Below are positions 1 to 9,501 of a DNA stretch of 64,000 nt, piece by piece. Within the stretch, counting starts at the first letter, position 1. Each line of letters starts with the position of its first letter. This DNA comes from Acidobacteriota bacterium. GTDB taxonomy: Bacteria; Acidobacteriota; Aminicenantia; Aminicenantales; Saccharicenantaceae. Both the position numbers and the translations under genes were made by a program. Below the pieces are notes generated by a model. The model was not told the origin of the DNA. It made no database searches and worked only from the letters and a program-made list of their open reading frames with translations. The stretch is from positions 62,001 to 126,000 of the forward strand of contig JBDKSB010000013.1 in assembly GCA_039683095.1 (NCBI GenBank). The letters are read 5' to 3'.

Positions 1-1
1 G

Positions 2-205
2 ACCGAGTCGGTCAAGCTCGGCCTCGACATCACCAAGAGCGACGCCAGGATCCTGGAGCTCGAGAAGACCATCGAGGCCCTCAAGCTGCGGCGGGCCGCC
101 CTGCTCGACCCCGGCCGGGTCGAGGCGATCGCCCGGGAGAAGCTGGGGCTGACCGATCCGCCCAACGGCGACATCGTCTTCCGGACGCCGGATAGACCCC
201 GGTGA
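2..205 (+). CDS. ftsL: Cell division protein FtsL, C-terminal part
   Basis: Partial gene: the 5' end lies outside the window and 67 residues are visible before the TGA at 203-205. The fragment is a heptad-like coiled coil (around ITKSDARILELEKTIEALKL) followed by RVEAIAREKLGL, the signature end of FtsL/FtsB-type divisome proteins. FtsL is a bitopic inner-membrane protein that joins FtsB and FtsQ and activates FtsW/FtsI; its membrane segment would be in the missing part. It lies 10 bases before a class B PBP gene, the normal dcw order (mraW-ftsL-ftsI). Identity rests on the coiled coil, the EKLGL-like ending and the position. Confidence 0.8.
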   Translation, partial: TESVKLGLDITKSDARILELEKTIEALKLRRAALLDPGRVEAIAREKLGLTDPPNGDIVFRTPDRPR

Positions 206-215
206 GGCTCAGGCC

Positions 216-1970
216 ATGAGATCCTTCTACGAGAGCGACATCCGCCGGCGGATCAAGATCCTGACCTTCGTCCTGGCCGCCTGGGGCGCCGTCGTCGCCG
301 GGCGGCTCGTCCAGATCCAGGTCTTCGGCCATGCCCGGGCCAAGGCCATCGTCCAGCGCCAGACCCAGGACAAGGTCACGATCGAGCCTCAGCGCGGCAG
401 CATCTACGACCGCAACGGCGAGATCCTGGCCTGCAGCCTGCCCTCCCCCTCCGTGGCCGTCCGCCACCTCGACAGGGAGACGCCCGGCCAGGAGCGCGAC
501 AAGGTCCTGGCGCTCAAGCGGGCCCTGGACCTTCCGGAGAGCGAGGCCTCCCGCGTCCTCGGCCGCCTGCGGGACGGGGCCAAGTACACCTACGTGAAAA
601 GCCGCATCCCCGAAGAGGAGGCCGCCCGGGCCATGGTCTTGAAGCTCCCCGGCGTCGAGCTCGAGCCGGGAACGCGGCGGTATTATCCCCACGGCGCCCT
701 GGCCGCCCACATCATCGGCGGCATGGCCCCCGACGGCGAGAACCGGACCGGGGTCGAGGCCCGCTACCACGACCGCCTGAAGGGCGAGCCGGGCCTGCAG
801 ATCACCTACGAGGTCGGCGGCGGCCGCAACTACCAGGCCCAGGTCCTCAAGTCGCCCGTGCCCGGCCGGGACCTGGTCCTGACCGTCGACTCGACCATGC
901 AGTACATCGTCGAGAAGGAGCTGGCCCGGGCGATCGTCGAACACCAGGCCGACTGGGGCTCGGTCATCGTCATGGACCCGCCGACCGGCGAGATCCTGGC
1001 CCTGGCCAACTGGCCGGCCTACGATCTCAACCAGTACCCGTATCCGCAGGAGGCCTGGATGAACCGGGCCGTCCAGGCCAGCTACGAGCCGGGCTCGACG
1101 TTCAAGATCGTCACCGCCGCGGCGGCCCGCGAGCGGGGCCGGGTCGGCTACGGGGAGATCTTCGACTGCTCGGCCGGATCCATCCGGATCGGCGGCACGA
1201 CCATCACCGACCACCAGCGCGAGGGGGTCCTGACTTTCCCCCAGGTCCTCATCCATTCCTCCAACGTCGGCACGGTCCTGTTCGCCCAGCGGTTGACCAT
1301 CCCCGAATACTGCGAGACCATCAGGGCCTTCGGGTTCGGGTCGCGGACCGGCATCGACCTGCCCCGGGAGTCCTCGGGCAAGGTCCGCCGGCCCGAGGAC
1401 TGGAACAGGAAGAACTCGCTGCCGCACGTCGCCATCGGCTACGAGGTCCAGGTCACGGCCCTCCAGACCCTTGTGGCCATGAACGCTTTCGCCATCGGCG
1501 GCCAGCGCGTCCGCCCGCACGTGGTCCGCGACGCCGACGGGACCGCGGCCGACGCGGCGGTCGAGGACGGCGACGGCTCCCGCCGGGCCGTCAGCGAGAA
1601 GATCGCCAGGGAGCTCGTCGACCGCGTCTTCTCCGAGGTCGTCGAACAGGGCACGGCCAAGGACGGCCGGATCGACGGCTTCGGCGCGGCCGGCAAGACC
1701 GGGACGGCCCAGAAATACGACGACGCCCTCAGGGCCTACACCAAGCAATACACGGCCTCGTTCGTCGGCTTCACGCCGCTCGAGAGGCCGCGCCTGTCCA
1801 TCATCGTCGTCCTCGACGCCCCCAAGGAGGCCTACTACGGCGGCCAGGCCTGCGCGCCCGTGTTCCGGGACATCGCCAGGCAGATCCTGCGCTATCTCCG
1901 GATCGCGCCGGAGCGCGCCATGCCCCCGGACGTCCCGGCGGCGGGCCGGAAGAAGGAGAAGCGGACGTGA
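216..1970 (+). CDS. ftsI: Septal peptidoglycan transpeptidase (class B PBP, FtsI/PBP3)
   Basis: 584 residues. It cross-links septal peptidoglycan in the periplasm as partner of FtsW. A single N-terminal membrane anchor (about residues 18-38) follows a short basic cytoplasmic tail. A dimerization domain comes next, then the transpeptidase domain with all three active-site motifs: STFK at 294-297 (catalytic Ser294), SSN at 348-350 and KTGT at 494-497. No PASTA domain is visible at the C-terminus, which ends in a Lys/Arg-rich tail. The ATG at 216 was chosen because it precedes the membrane anchor and sits just after ftsL. The gene overlaps murE by 4 bases (GTGA), implying translational coupling within the dcw operon. 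Confidence 0.95.
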   Translation: MRSFYESDIRRRIKILTFVLAAWGAVVAGRLVQIQVFGHARAKAIVQRQTQDKVTIEPQRGSIYDRNGEILACSLPSPSVAVRHLDRETPGQERDKVLALKRALDLPESEASRVLGRLRDGAKYTYVKSRIPEEEAARAMVLKLPGVELEPGTRRYYPHGALAAHIIGGMAPDGENRTGVEARYHDRLKGEPGLQITYEVGGGRNYQAQVLKSPVPGRDLVLTVDSTMQYIVEKELARAIVEHQADWGSVIVMDPPTGEILALANWPAYDLNQYPYPQEAWMNRAVQASYEPGSTFKIVTAAAARERGRVGYGEIFDCSAGSIRIGGTTITDHQREGVLTFPQVLIHSSNVGTVLFAQRLTIPEYCETIRAFGFGSRTGIDLPRESSGKVRRPEDWNRKNSLPHVAIGYEVQVTALQTLVAMNAFAIGGQRVRPHVVRDADGTAADAAVEDGDGSRRAVSEKIARELVDRVFSEVVEQGTAKDGRIDGFGAAGKTGTAQKYDDALRAYTKQYTASFVGFTPLERPRLSIIVVLDAPKEAYYGGQACAPVFRDIARQILRYLRIAPERAMPPDVPAAGRKKEKRT

Positions 1971-3430
1971 AGCTCGACGAGGTCCTGCGCGACATCCCCG
2001 TCATCGCCCGCTCCGGCGGCGGCGAGGACATCTCCGGCATCGCCTACAACTCGAAGTCCGTCCGTCCGGGGTATCTCTTCGCCGCGCTGCCCGGCGCGGC
2101 CCGCAACGGCATGGACTTCGTGGCCGAGGCCGTCGGCAACGGCGCCGCGGCCATCCTGTCCGCCTGGCCCCGGCCGGCCGCCGTGAACGCGGCCTGGGTC
2201 CAGGTCGCCGACGCCCGGGCCGCCCTGGCCCTGGCCGCGGCCAGCTTCTTCGGTCATCCGGCCGACCGGCTGAAGATCGTCGGGGTCACCGGGACCAAGG
2301 GCAAGACGACGACCACCTTCATCCTCGAGGAGATCCTGCGGGCGGCCGGCGCGGCGGCGGGCCTGATCGGGACCATCGAATACCGCCGCCCGGGCTGGCG
2401 GATGGATGCGCCGCGGACGACCCCGGAGTCCTCCGACCTCCAGGCCATGCTCCGGGACTTCCTCGACCACGGGGTCAGCCACGTCGTCATGGAGGTCTCG
2501 TCGCACGCCCTCGAGCAGAAGCGGGTCTGGGGCGTCGGCTACGACGTCGCGGTCTTCACCAACCTCAGCGGCGAGCACCTCGACTACCACCCGAGCATGG
2601 AAGCCTACTTCGAGGCCAAGAAGAAGCTCTTCTTCCTCGACCACAAGAAGAGCACGGCCGTCGTCAACTGGGACGACCCGTGGGGCCAGAGGCTGGTCGG
2701 CCAGCTGCCCATGGCCACGGTCACGTTCGGCCTCGAGCCCGCGGCCATCGTCCGGGCCCTGAAGTACGTGCCTTCCGGCGAGGGCCTGGACGCCCAGGTC
2801 ACCTACCCGGGCGGCACGATGCACGTTCAGTCGGCCCTCGTCGGCCGCCACAACCTCTACAACCTCCTGGCCGCGATCGGGGCCGCGCTCGCGCTCGGCA
2901 TCTCCGCGGCTGACATCGTCAAGGGCATCGCCGCGCTCAAGGGCGTCCCCGGACGCTTCGAGCGGGTCGCCAACCGCCGCGGCCTGTCCGTCGTCGTGGA
3001 CTACGCCCACACGGACCGGGCCCTCGAGAGCCTGCTCATGACCGCCCGCGAGCTCAAGCCCCGCCGCGTCGTCCTCGTCTTCGGCGCCGGCGGCGACCGC
3101 GACCGGGAGAAGCGGGAGCGCATGGGCCGCGTCGCCGCCCGCCTGGCGGACTGGACGGTGCTGACCTCCGACAATCCCCGCTCCGAAGATCCCCGGGACA
3201 TCATCGCCGCCATCGAGCAGGGCTTCGCCAAGGAAGGCGCCCGGTCCTACGAGATCGAGCCCGATCGCCGGCAGGCCATCGGCCGGGCCCTGGCCGCGGC
3301 CAACAAGGGGGACATCGTCCTCATCGCCGGCAAGGGCCACGAGACCTACCAGGTCTTCAAGGACCGGACCGTCCATTTCAGCGACATCGAGGTCGTCGAA
3401 GAGACGCTGCGCGGGCTGGAGGCCGCCTGA
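1967..3430 (+). CDS. murE: UDP-MurNAc-tripeptide ligase MurE (meso-DAP-adding type)
   Basis: 487 residues. It adds the third residue to UDP-MurNAc-L-Ala-D-Glu in the cytoplasm, using ATP. The Mur-ligase P-loop GVTGTKGKTTTT starts at residue 106. The C-terminal domain carries DNPR at 402-405, the motif that in characterised MurE enzymes selects meso-diaminopimelate over lysine, so a DAP-type wall is predicted. The start is GTG at 1967, overlapping the ftsI stop in a GTGA. murF follows 2 bases after the stop. Length and domain order (N-terminal UDP-binding, central ATPase, C-terminal) are normal for the family. Confidence 0.96.
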   Translation: MKLDEVLRDIPVIARSGGGEDISGIAYNSKSVRPGYLFAALPGAARNGMDFVAEAVGNGAAAILSAWPRPAAVNAAWVQVADARAALALAAASFFGHPADRLKIVGVTGTKGKTTTTFILEEILRAAGAAAGLIGTIEYRRPGWRMDAPRTTPESSDLQAMLRDFLDHGVSHVVMEVSSHALEQKRVWGVGYDVAVFTNLSGEHLDYHPSMEAYFEAKKKLFFLDHKKSTAVVNWDDPWGQRLVGQLPMATVTFGLEPAAIVRALKYVPSGEGLDAQVTYPGGTMHVQSALVGRHNLYNLLAAIGAALALGISAADIVKGIAALKGVPGRFERVANRRGLSVVVDYAHTDRALESLLMTARELKPRRVVLVFGAGGDRDREKRERMGRVAARLADWTVLTSDNPRSEDPRDIIAAIEQGFAKEGARSYEIEPDRRQAIGRALAAANKGDIVLIAGKGHETYQVFKDRTVHFSDIEVVEETLRGLEAA

Positions 3431-3432
3431 CC

Positions 3433-4821
3433 ATGGCCGCGCTGAGGCTCGACGAAGTCGCCCGGATCGCCGGCGGGGCCATCCTCCGGGGCGGGCCCGC
3501 GCTGACTTTCGCGAGCTACGCCATCGACTCCCGGCTCTGCGCTCCGGGCAGCCTCTTCTTCGCCGTTCCCGGACGCCGCGACGGCCACGATTTCGTCGCC
3601 GCCGCCGCCGCGGCCGGGGCCGCCGGGGCGGTCGTGGCCAGGCCCGTCGCCGCGGACCTGCCGCCGGGATTCGGGCTGGTGCTGGTCCGGGACACCGTCG
3701 CGGCCCTCCAGGCCCTGGCCCGCGAGGTCCTGGTCCGCCGGCCGGTCAAGGTCGTCGGCATCACCGGCAGCGTCGGCAAGACGACGACCAAGGAATTCGC
3801 CGCGGCGCTGCTGGCGGCCCGCTTCCGGGTCATCAAGTCCGAGGGGAATTTCAACAATTACCTCGGCCTGGCCCTGTCGGTCCTGCGCTTCGAGCCCGGC
3901 CTCGAGGTCGCCGTCCTCGAGATGGGCATGAGCGCGCCAGGGGAGATCCTGGCCCTGACCCGCGTCGCCCCGCCCGACGTCGCCGTGATCACGAACGTCA
4001 GCCCGGTCCATCTCCAGTTCTTCGCCGACCTGGCCGGGATCGCCCGGGCCAAGAAGGAGATCCTCGACGGGGCCAAGCCGGGCGCGGCGGCCGTCCTCAA
4101 CGGCGACGACCCGCTCGTCCTGGACATCGCCTCCGGGTTCCCCGGCCGGAAGATCCTCTTCGGCCAGGCCCCGGGCTGCGAGGTCCGGGCCGAGGACATC
4201 GCCTCCAGGGGCTACGAGGGCTTCGAGTTCCTGCTTCGCTATGGACGGGAATCCGGCCGGGTGGCCCTGCCCTGCGTCAACCGGGCCGCGGTGCCCGACC
4301 TTCTGGCCGCCGCGGCCGTGGCCCTGTCCCTGGGGCTGCGCCTGGACGAGATCCGTCCGGCGATCCGGGACCTGAGGCCGTTCGCCGGGCGAGGCTCGGT
4401 CCACGAAGCGGGCCGGGGCCTCCGCATCTATGACGATTCCTACAATTCGAATCCCCGGGCCCTCGAGGCCGCGCTGGCCAGCCTGGCCGTCCTGCCGGCC
4501 GCCCGCCGGGTGGCCGTGCTGGCCGACATGCTCGAGCTCGGCCAGGGCGGGCCGGAGTTCCACCGCCAGGCCGGCGAGACCGCGGCCCGAACGGGCTGGG
4601 ACGTCCTGGTCGCGATCGGCCCCCTGGCGGCCTTCATCGCCGACGGCGCGGCGGCGGCCGGCATGCCGGCCGCGGCCATCCACCGCTTCGACGACGCCGG
4701 GAGCGCGGCGGCGGCCATCGCCTCGATCGTCCGGGACGGCGATCTCGTCCTGGTCAAAGGATCGCGCGGCATGAGGACCGAGGGCGTGGTCGAGGCCCTC
4801 AAGGCCCGAGGAAAGGAGTAG
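3433..4821 (+). CDS. murF: UDP-MurNAc-tripeptide--D-Ala-D-Ala ligase MurF
   Basis: 462 residues. It adds the D-Ala-D-Ala dipeptide to complete the cytoplasmic UDP-MurNAc-pentapeptide. The Mur-ligase P-loop GITGSVGKTTTK begins at residue 109, and the MurF-typical stretch SEGNFNNYLGL follows. The central DDSYNSNP motif (near residues 335-342) binds nucleotide and substrate in this family. Its stop codon is embedded in the Shine-Dalgarno sequence (AAAGGAG) of mraY, so mraY translation is probably coupled. No ddl gene (supplier of D-Ala-D-Ala) is in this cluster. Confidence 0.95.
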   Translation: MAALRLDEVARIAGGAILRGGPALTFASYAIDSRLCAPGSLFFAVPGRRDGHDFVAAAAAAGAAGAVVARPVAADLPPGFGLVLVRDTVAALQALAREVLVRRPVKVVGITGSVGKTTTKEFAAALLAARFRVIKSEGNFNNYLGLALSVLRFEPGLEVAVLEMGMSAPGEILALTRVAPPDVAVITNVSPVHLQFFADLAGIARAKKEILDGAKPGAAAVLNGDDPLVLDIASGFPGRKILFGQAPGCEVRAEDIASRGYEGFEFLLRYGRESGRVALPCVNRAAVPDLLAAAAVALSLGLRLDEIRPAIRDLRPFAGRGSVHEAGRGLRIYDDSYNSNPRALEAALASLAVLPAARRVAVLADMLELGQGGPEFHRQAGETAARTGWDVLVAIGPLAAFIADGAAAAGMPAAAIHRFDDAGSAAAAIASIVRDGDLVLVKGSRGMRTEGVVEALKARGKE

Positions 4822-4824
4822 GCC

Positions 4825-5913
4825 GTGCTGTACTGGCTCCTCGTCCCCCTCAGCAAGAGCTTCTTCCTGTTCAACGTCTTCCGCTACATCACCGTGCGCA
4901 CGGCCCTGGCCGGGATCACCGCCCTGGTCCTGATGTTCGCCCTGGGCCCCTGGTTCATCCGCCGCCTCGAGCGGGGCCGGATCGGCCAGGAGATCCGGAG
5001 CGACGGCCCGAAGACCCATCTCGCCAAGAAGGGAACGCCTTCCATGGGCGGCGTGCTGATCATCTTCAGCACGGCCGTCACGACGCTCATCTGGGGCGAC
5101 CTCAGCAACGCCTACGTCTGGGTGGCCATGGGGTCGATGATCCTGTTCGGCCTGGTCGGCTTCGCCGACGACATCCTCAAGGTCCGCCGGAAACGGTCCC
5201 TGGGCCTGCGGCCCTGGCAGAAGATGGCGCTCCAGGTCGTCCTGGCCGCGGCGGTCGGGCTCGTCCTCGTCTGGCTCGGCCTGCACGGCCAGTTCCGGCT
5301 CTACCTGAGCTTCCCCTTCTTCAAGAACTGGATCCCCTACCTCGGCTGGTTCTACCTGCCCTGGATCATGTTCATCCTGGTCGGCTCCTCCAACGCCGTC
5401 AACCTGGCCGACGGCCTGGACGGCCTGGCCATCGGCCTGACCCTGATCAGCATCACCGCCCTGACGGCCCTGACCTACGTCGCCGGCAACGTCAAGTGGT
5501 CCGGCTACCTCAACATCCCCTACGTGCCGCCGGCGGCCGAGCTGACCGTCTTCGCCGGCGCCCTGGCCGGCGCCTGCCTCGGCTTCCTCTGGTTCAACTG
5601 CCATCCGGCCCAGATCTTCATGGGCGACGTCGGCGCCCTGTCGCTCGGCGCGACCATGGCCGTCATCGCCCTGCTGATCAAGCAGGAGTTCCTGCTCTTC
5701 ACCGTGGCCGGCGTCTTCATACTGGAGGCCCTCTCGGTCCTCCTCCAGGTCTCGTACTTCAAGATCAGCGGGGGCAAGCGCGTCTTCCGGATGGCCCCGC
5801 TCCACCACCACTTCGAGCTGTCCGGCTGGCCGGAGAGCCGGGTGGTCGTCCGGTTCTGGATCCTGGGCATCATCTTCGCCCTGTTCAGCCTGTCGACCCT
5901 GAAACTGAGATAG
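4825..5913 (+). CDS. mraY: Phospho-MurNAc-pentapeptide translocase MraY
   Basis: 362 residues, the usual length. This integral inner-membrane enzyme transfers phospho-MurNAc-pentapeptide to undecaprenyl phosphate, making lipid I. About ten hydrophobic segments are evident. Signatures include KKGTPSMGG early, the catalytic-site Asp pair in FADDILK, NLADGLDGLA, and the cytoplasmic HHHFE motif near residue 320. The start is GTG at 4825; the ribosome site AAAGGAG at 4812-4818 overlaps the murF stop. murD follows after 2 bases. Confidence 0.96.
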   Translation: MLYWLLVPLSKSFFLFNVFRYITVRTALAGITALVLMFALGPWFIRRLERGRIGQEIRSDGPKTHLAKKGTPSMGGVLIIFSTAVTTLIWGDLSNAYVWVAMGSMILFGLVGFADDILKVRRKRSLGLRPWQKMALQVVLAAAVGLVLVWLGLHGQFRLYLSFPFFKNWIPYLGWFYLPWIMFILVGSSNAVNLADGLDGLAIGLTLISITALTALTYVAGNVKWSGYLNIPYVPPAAELTVFAGALAGACLGFLWFNCHPAQIFMGDVGALSLGATMAVIALLIKQEFLLFTVAGVFILEALSVLLQVSYFKISGGKRVFRMAPLHHHFELSGWPESRVVVRFWILGIIFALFSLSTLKLR

Positions 5914-5915
5914 CC

Positions 5916-7289
5916 ATGGAGCTCAGCGGCAAGAACGTCCTGATCGTCGGCTTCGAGCGGACCGGCGAGGCCCTGGCCCGCTTCCTCGTCGGCCGCGGGG
6001 CCCGGGTCCGGGTCACGGAGAAGAAGCCGGCCGAGGCCTTCGGGCCGAAGATCAGGGAGTTCGCCGCGCTCGGCGTGGCCTTCGAGACCGGCGGCCACCG
6101 GCCGGAGTCCTTCCTGGCCGCCGACCTCATCGTCCCCAGCCCCGGCGTCCCGCCCATCGCCGAGATCCGGGCCGCCCGCGACAAGGGCGTGCCGGTCCTG
6201 TCGGAGATCGAGCTGGCCTATCTCTTCCTGCGTGGCCGGATCATCGGCGTCACCGGCTCGAACGGCAAGTCGACGACGGTCACGCTCGTCCACCGCATCC
6301 TCGCCGACGCCGGCCTGCGGGCCCGCCTGGCCGGGAACATCGGCACGCCGCTCATCTCCTTCGTCGACAGGAGCCGCGACGACGATCTCTACGTCACCGA
6401 GATCTCCAGCTTCCAGCTCGAGTACACCGAGCGCTTCACCCCGGCCGTGGCCGCCCTGCTCAACGTCTCCGAGAACCACATCGACTGGCACGGCACGTTC
6501 GAGAACTACTTCGCGGCCAAGAAGAAGCTCATCACCCGGATGGGACCGGAAGGCCGGGCCGTGCTCAACCGCGACGACGCCGCGGTCTGGGGGCTCCGGT
6601 CCGAGACCCGGGCCGAAGTCCACGGCTTCAGCCGCAGGCGCCGGCCGGCCCGCGGCGCCTTCGTCGACGACGGCTGGGTCGTCGTCCGCGACGGCGCGGC
6701 CGAGCGGGTCCTGCCCGTCTCCCGCATCCCCCTGCCCGGCGCCCACAACCTGGAGAACGTCCTGGCCGCCGCCGTCATCGGCCGCCTCCTGGGCGCCGGC
6801 CCGGCCTCGATGGGCCGGACGATCCGGTCCTTCCACGGCCTCGAGCACCGGCTCGAGGACGTCCTGACCGTCCGCGGCGTGCGCTTCGTCAACGACTCCA
6901 AGGCGACGACCGTCGACGCCACGCTCAAGGCCCTGGCCAGCTTCGACCGCCCGATCGTCCTCGTCCTCGGCGGCCGCGGCAAGGGCGGCGATTTCGGGCC
7001 GCTCCGCCCCGCGGTCCGCCGGCAGGTTCGCTCGGTCGTCCTCGTGGGCGAGGCCGCGGACAAGATCGAAAAGGCCCTCGGCGGCGCGGCGCCGGTCGAC
7101 CGCGCGGCCGATTACCGCGAGGTCGTCCGCGCGGCCTTCGCCCGGGCCCGCAGAGGCGACGTCGTCCTCCTGGCCCCGGCCGCCACGAGCTGGGACATGT
7201 TCAGGAACTTCGAGGAGCGCGGCCGGACCTTCAAGCGGGAGGTCCGGCGTCTGGCCGCGGGCCTGCGGAAGAACGGAGCCGGACGATGA
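5916..7289 (+). CDS. murD: UDP-MurNAc-L-alanine--D-glutamate ligase MurD
   Basis: 457 residues from the ATG at 5916. An open frame extends upstream into mraY, but only this start gives a normal MurD N-terminus (a Rossmann-like GFERTGEALARFL near residue 11). The ATP-binding motif GVTGSNGKSTT is present around residue 112, followed by SENHIDWHG and the C-terminal ligase domain with NDSKATTVDAT. It adds D-Glu to UDP-MurNAc-L-Ala. It lies 2 bases after mraY and overlaps ftsW by ATGA. Confidence 0.95.
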   Translation: MELSGKNVLIVGFERTGEALARFLVGRGARVRVTEKKPAEAFGPKIREFAALGVAFETGGHRPESFLAADLIVPSPGVPPIAEIRAARDKGVPVLSEIELAYLFLRGRIIGVTGSNGKSTTVTLVHRILADAGLRARLAGNIGTPLISFVDRSRDDDLYVTEISSFQLEYTERFTPAVAALLNVSENHIDWHGTFENYFAAKKKLITRMGPEGRAVLNRDDAAVWGLRSETRAEVHGFSRRRRPARGAFVDDGWVVVRDGAAERVLPVSRIPLPGAHNLENVLAAAVIGRLLGAGPASMGRTIRSFHGLEHRLEDVLTVRGVRFVNDSKATTVDATLKALASFDRPIVLVLGGRGKGGDFGPLRPAVRRQVRSVVLVGEAADKIEKALGGAAPVDRAADYREVVRAAFARARRGDVVLLAPAATSWDMFRNFEERGRTFKREVRRLAAGLRKNGAGR

Positions 7290-8404
7290 GCGCCGTCCGC
7301 CGGCTGGGCATCGACCTGCCGCTGCTCGCGGCCGCGCTGGCCCTGGCCTGCTTCGGCGTCTTCTTCGTCTTCAGCTCGTCGGGCTTCATGGCCCGCGAGA
7401 AATACAACCAGTCCTTCCACTTCATGGTCCAGCAGGTCCTCGGCGCCGTGGCCGGGCTCCTGATCGTCGCCTTCCTGGTCAAGGTCAAGAAATCGTTCTT
7501 CCTTCAGCCGGCCTTCGTTTACGGCCTCCTCGGCCTGACCATCGCCATGCTGGCCCTCTGCCTGGCCATGCCCAGCGTGGCCCGGACCAATCGCTGGCTG
7601 GTCCTGGGCGGCATTCGCTTCCAGCCTTCGGAGCTGGCCAAGATCAGCCTCATCCTCTTCCTGGCCACCTACGCCGAGGCCAGGAAGGACACGCTCAACC
7701 AGCCGAAGACCCTGGCCTGGCCGGTGGCCGTCGTCGTCGCCACCGTGGTCCTCGTGCTCATCGAGCCCGACTTCGGGACGGCCGTCCTGCTGGCCGGCAT
7801 CGCCGCGATGGTCCTGTTCATGGGCGGGCTGAAGTTCCGTTACATCGCCGCCGCCGGGCTGGTGGCCGGCGCCCTGTTCGGCTTCTATCTCGTCAAGGCC
7901 GACTACCGGGTCCAGCGGCTCCAGGGCTTCCTGTCGTCCGAGAAGGACGTCCTGGGCAGCGGCTACCAGGTCGACCAGTCCAAGCTGGCGTTCGGCACGG
8001 GCGGGCTCATCGGGGTCGGCCCCGGCCAGTCCACCCAGAAGCTCAACTTCCTGCCCTTCGCCCACACGGACTTCATCTTCGCCATCGTGGGCGAGGAGAC
8101 CGGGCTCGCCGGGACCCTGTCCATCCTCGGCCTGTACCTGTTCTTCCTCTGGCGGGGCCTGAAGATCTCCCTCACGGCGCCGAGCCCGGCCTACAAGATG
8201 ATCGCCGCGGGCCTGACCCTGCTCATCGTCGCCCAGGCTCTCATGAACATGTCGATCGTCCTCGGCCTCGGGCCGGCCAAGGGCACGCCCCTGCCCCTGC
8301 TGTCCTACGGGCGGTCCTCTCTCCTCTGCACATTGGCCGCGGTCGGCCTGCTCCTCCACATCAGCGGGAAGCGGGGCGACACGTGGGGAACGGTGAAGAT
8401 ATGA
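7286..8404 (+). CDS. ftsW: Septal peptidoglycan polymerase FtsW (SEDS family)
   Basis: 372 residues with about ten transmembrane segments. SEDS glycosyltransferases polymerise lipid II at the septum together with the cognate class B PBP, here ftsI at 216. Typical sequence is seen in RTNRWLVLGGIRFQPSELAK (the conserved R-W...QPSE signature) and, near the end, GLGPAKGTPLPLLSYG. The position between murD and murG is the classical dcw position for ftsW rather than rodA. It overlaps both neighbours by 4 bases. Confidence 0.95.
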   Translation: MSAVRRLGIDLPLLAAALALACFGVFFVFSSSGFMAREKYNQSFHFMVQQVLGAVAGLLIVAFLVKVKKSFFLQPAFVYGLLGLTIAMLALCLAMPSVARTNRWLVLGGIRFQPSELAKISLILFLATYAEARKDTLNQPKTLAWPVAVVVATVVLVLIEPDFGTAVLLAGIAAMVLFMGGLKFRYIAAAGLVAGALFGFYLVKADYRVQRLQGFLSSEKDVLGSGYQVDQSKLAFGTGGLIGVGPGQSTQKLNFLPFAHTDFIFAIVGEETGLAGTLSILGLYLFFLWRGLKISLTAPSPAYKMIAAGLTLLIVAQALMNMSIVLGLGPAKGTPLPLLSYGRSSLLCTLAAVGLLLHISGKRGDTWGTVKI

Positions 8405-9501
8405 AGCGGCCCAAGGTCATCATCAGCGGCGGGGGCACGGGGGGCCACCTCTACCCCGCCCTGGTCGTCGGCCGCAAGCTCTCGGCCCTGGCCCCGGAGA
8501 TCGAGCTGACCTACGTCGGGACCGGGCGCGAGGTCGAGGGCCGGATCATGGCCGGCCAGGGCGTGCGCTTCATCCCCATGCGCATCGAGGGCCTCAAGGG
8601 CCGCGGCCTCAGGAGCCTGCGCGGCCTCCTGATCCTGCCGCTCGCCTTCGTCCAGTCGCTCGGCATCCTGCTCCGGACCCGGCCATCGCTCGTCATCGGC
8701 GTCGGCGGCTACAGCTCGGGGCCGATCGTGCTGCTGGCCTCCTGGCTCCGCATCCCGACGGTCATCCTGGAGCAGAACGTCCGGCCCGGGTTCACCAACC
8801 GCCTGCTCGTCGGCTGGGTCCGGCGGGCCGTCGCCGCCTTCCCCTCGACCCTGCCTTACCTCAGGGGCCGGGGCGTCGTCCTCGGCAATCCCGTCCGCGA
8901 GGAATTCTACCGGCTGCCGGCGAAAACGCGCGGCCCGGCGCTCGACGTCCTCGTCTTCGGCGGCAGCCAGGGCTCCCATTTCCTCAACACCCGCGTCGTC
9001 GAGGCCCTGCCGCTCCTGGCCGCGGCGAAGGGCCGGCTCCGCCTGACCCATCAGACCGGCACGGCCGACCTGGACGCCGTCGCCGCCGCCTACAAGGCGG
9101 GCGGCTTCGCCCAGGCCGAGGTGGCCGCCTATATCCCCGATATGCCCGCCTATTTCGGCCGGGCCGACCTGGTCGTCTGCCGGGCCGGGGCGACCACCCT
9201 GGCCGAGCTCATCGCCGCCCGCAAGGCGGCCATCCTCGTCCCCTTCGCCGGGGCCGCGGAGGACCATCAGACCGTCAACGCCCGCGAGCTCGGGTCGGTC
9301 GGCGCGGCCGTCGTCCTGTCCGAGGCCGAAGCCACGGCCGGGGCGCTGGCCGCCCGGATCCTCCGCTTCCTCGACCAGCCCGGGGACCTCGACGGCATGG
9401 AGCGGAACGCGGCCCGGCTGCAGCCCGAGGACCCGGCCGGACGGATCGCCGCCCTCTGCCTGTCCCTGATGAAGCGCCCGCCCAAGGGGGCCGCGTCGTG
9501 A
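8401..9501 (+). CDS. murG: Lipid II synthase MurG (GlcNAc transferase)
   Basis: 366 residues from the ATG at 8401, which overlaps the ftsW stop (ATGA). An in-frame GTG 18 bases upstream is less likely because it would add residues before the conserved N-terminal beta strand. GT28 signatures are clear: GGGTGGHLYPAL at residues 11-22, GGYSSGP, and the UDP-GlcNAc-binding CRAGATTLAEL near residue 260. It transfers GlcNAc to lipid I at the inner face of the cytoplasmic membrane, giving lipid II. It overlaps murC by GTGA. Confidence 0.95.
   Translation: MKRPKVIISGGGTGGHLYPALVVGRKLSALAPEIELTYVGTGREVEGRIMAGQGVRFIPMRIEGLKGRGLRSLRGLLILPLAFVQSLGILLRTRPSLVIGVGGYSSGPIVLLASWLRIPTVILEQNVRPGFTNRLLVGWVRRAVAAFPSTLPYLRGRGVVLGNPVREEFYRLPAKTRGPALDVLVFGGSQGSHFLNTRVVEALPLLAAAKGRLRLTHQTGTADLDAVAAAYKAGGFAQAEVAAYIPDMPAYFGRADLVVCRAGATTLAELIAARKAAILVPFAGAAEDHQTVNARELGSVGAAVVLSEAEATAGALAARILRFLDQPGDLDGMERNAARLQPEDPAGRIAALCLSLMKRPPKGAAS

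Noticed and set aside
81-1748. Long open frame antiparallel to ftsI, and similar ones opposite murE/murF, clpB, mutS and the Omp85 gene
   Set aside because: Compositional shadows expected in very GC-rich coding DNA; Arg/Gly/Asp/Val-biased translations without any family signature, fully opposite well-supported genes.
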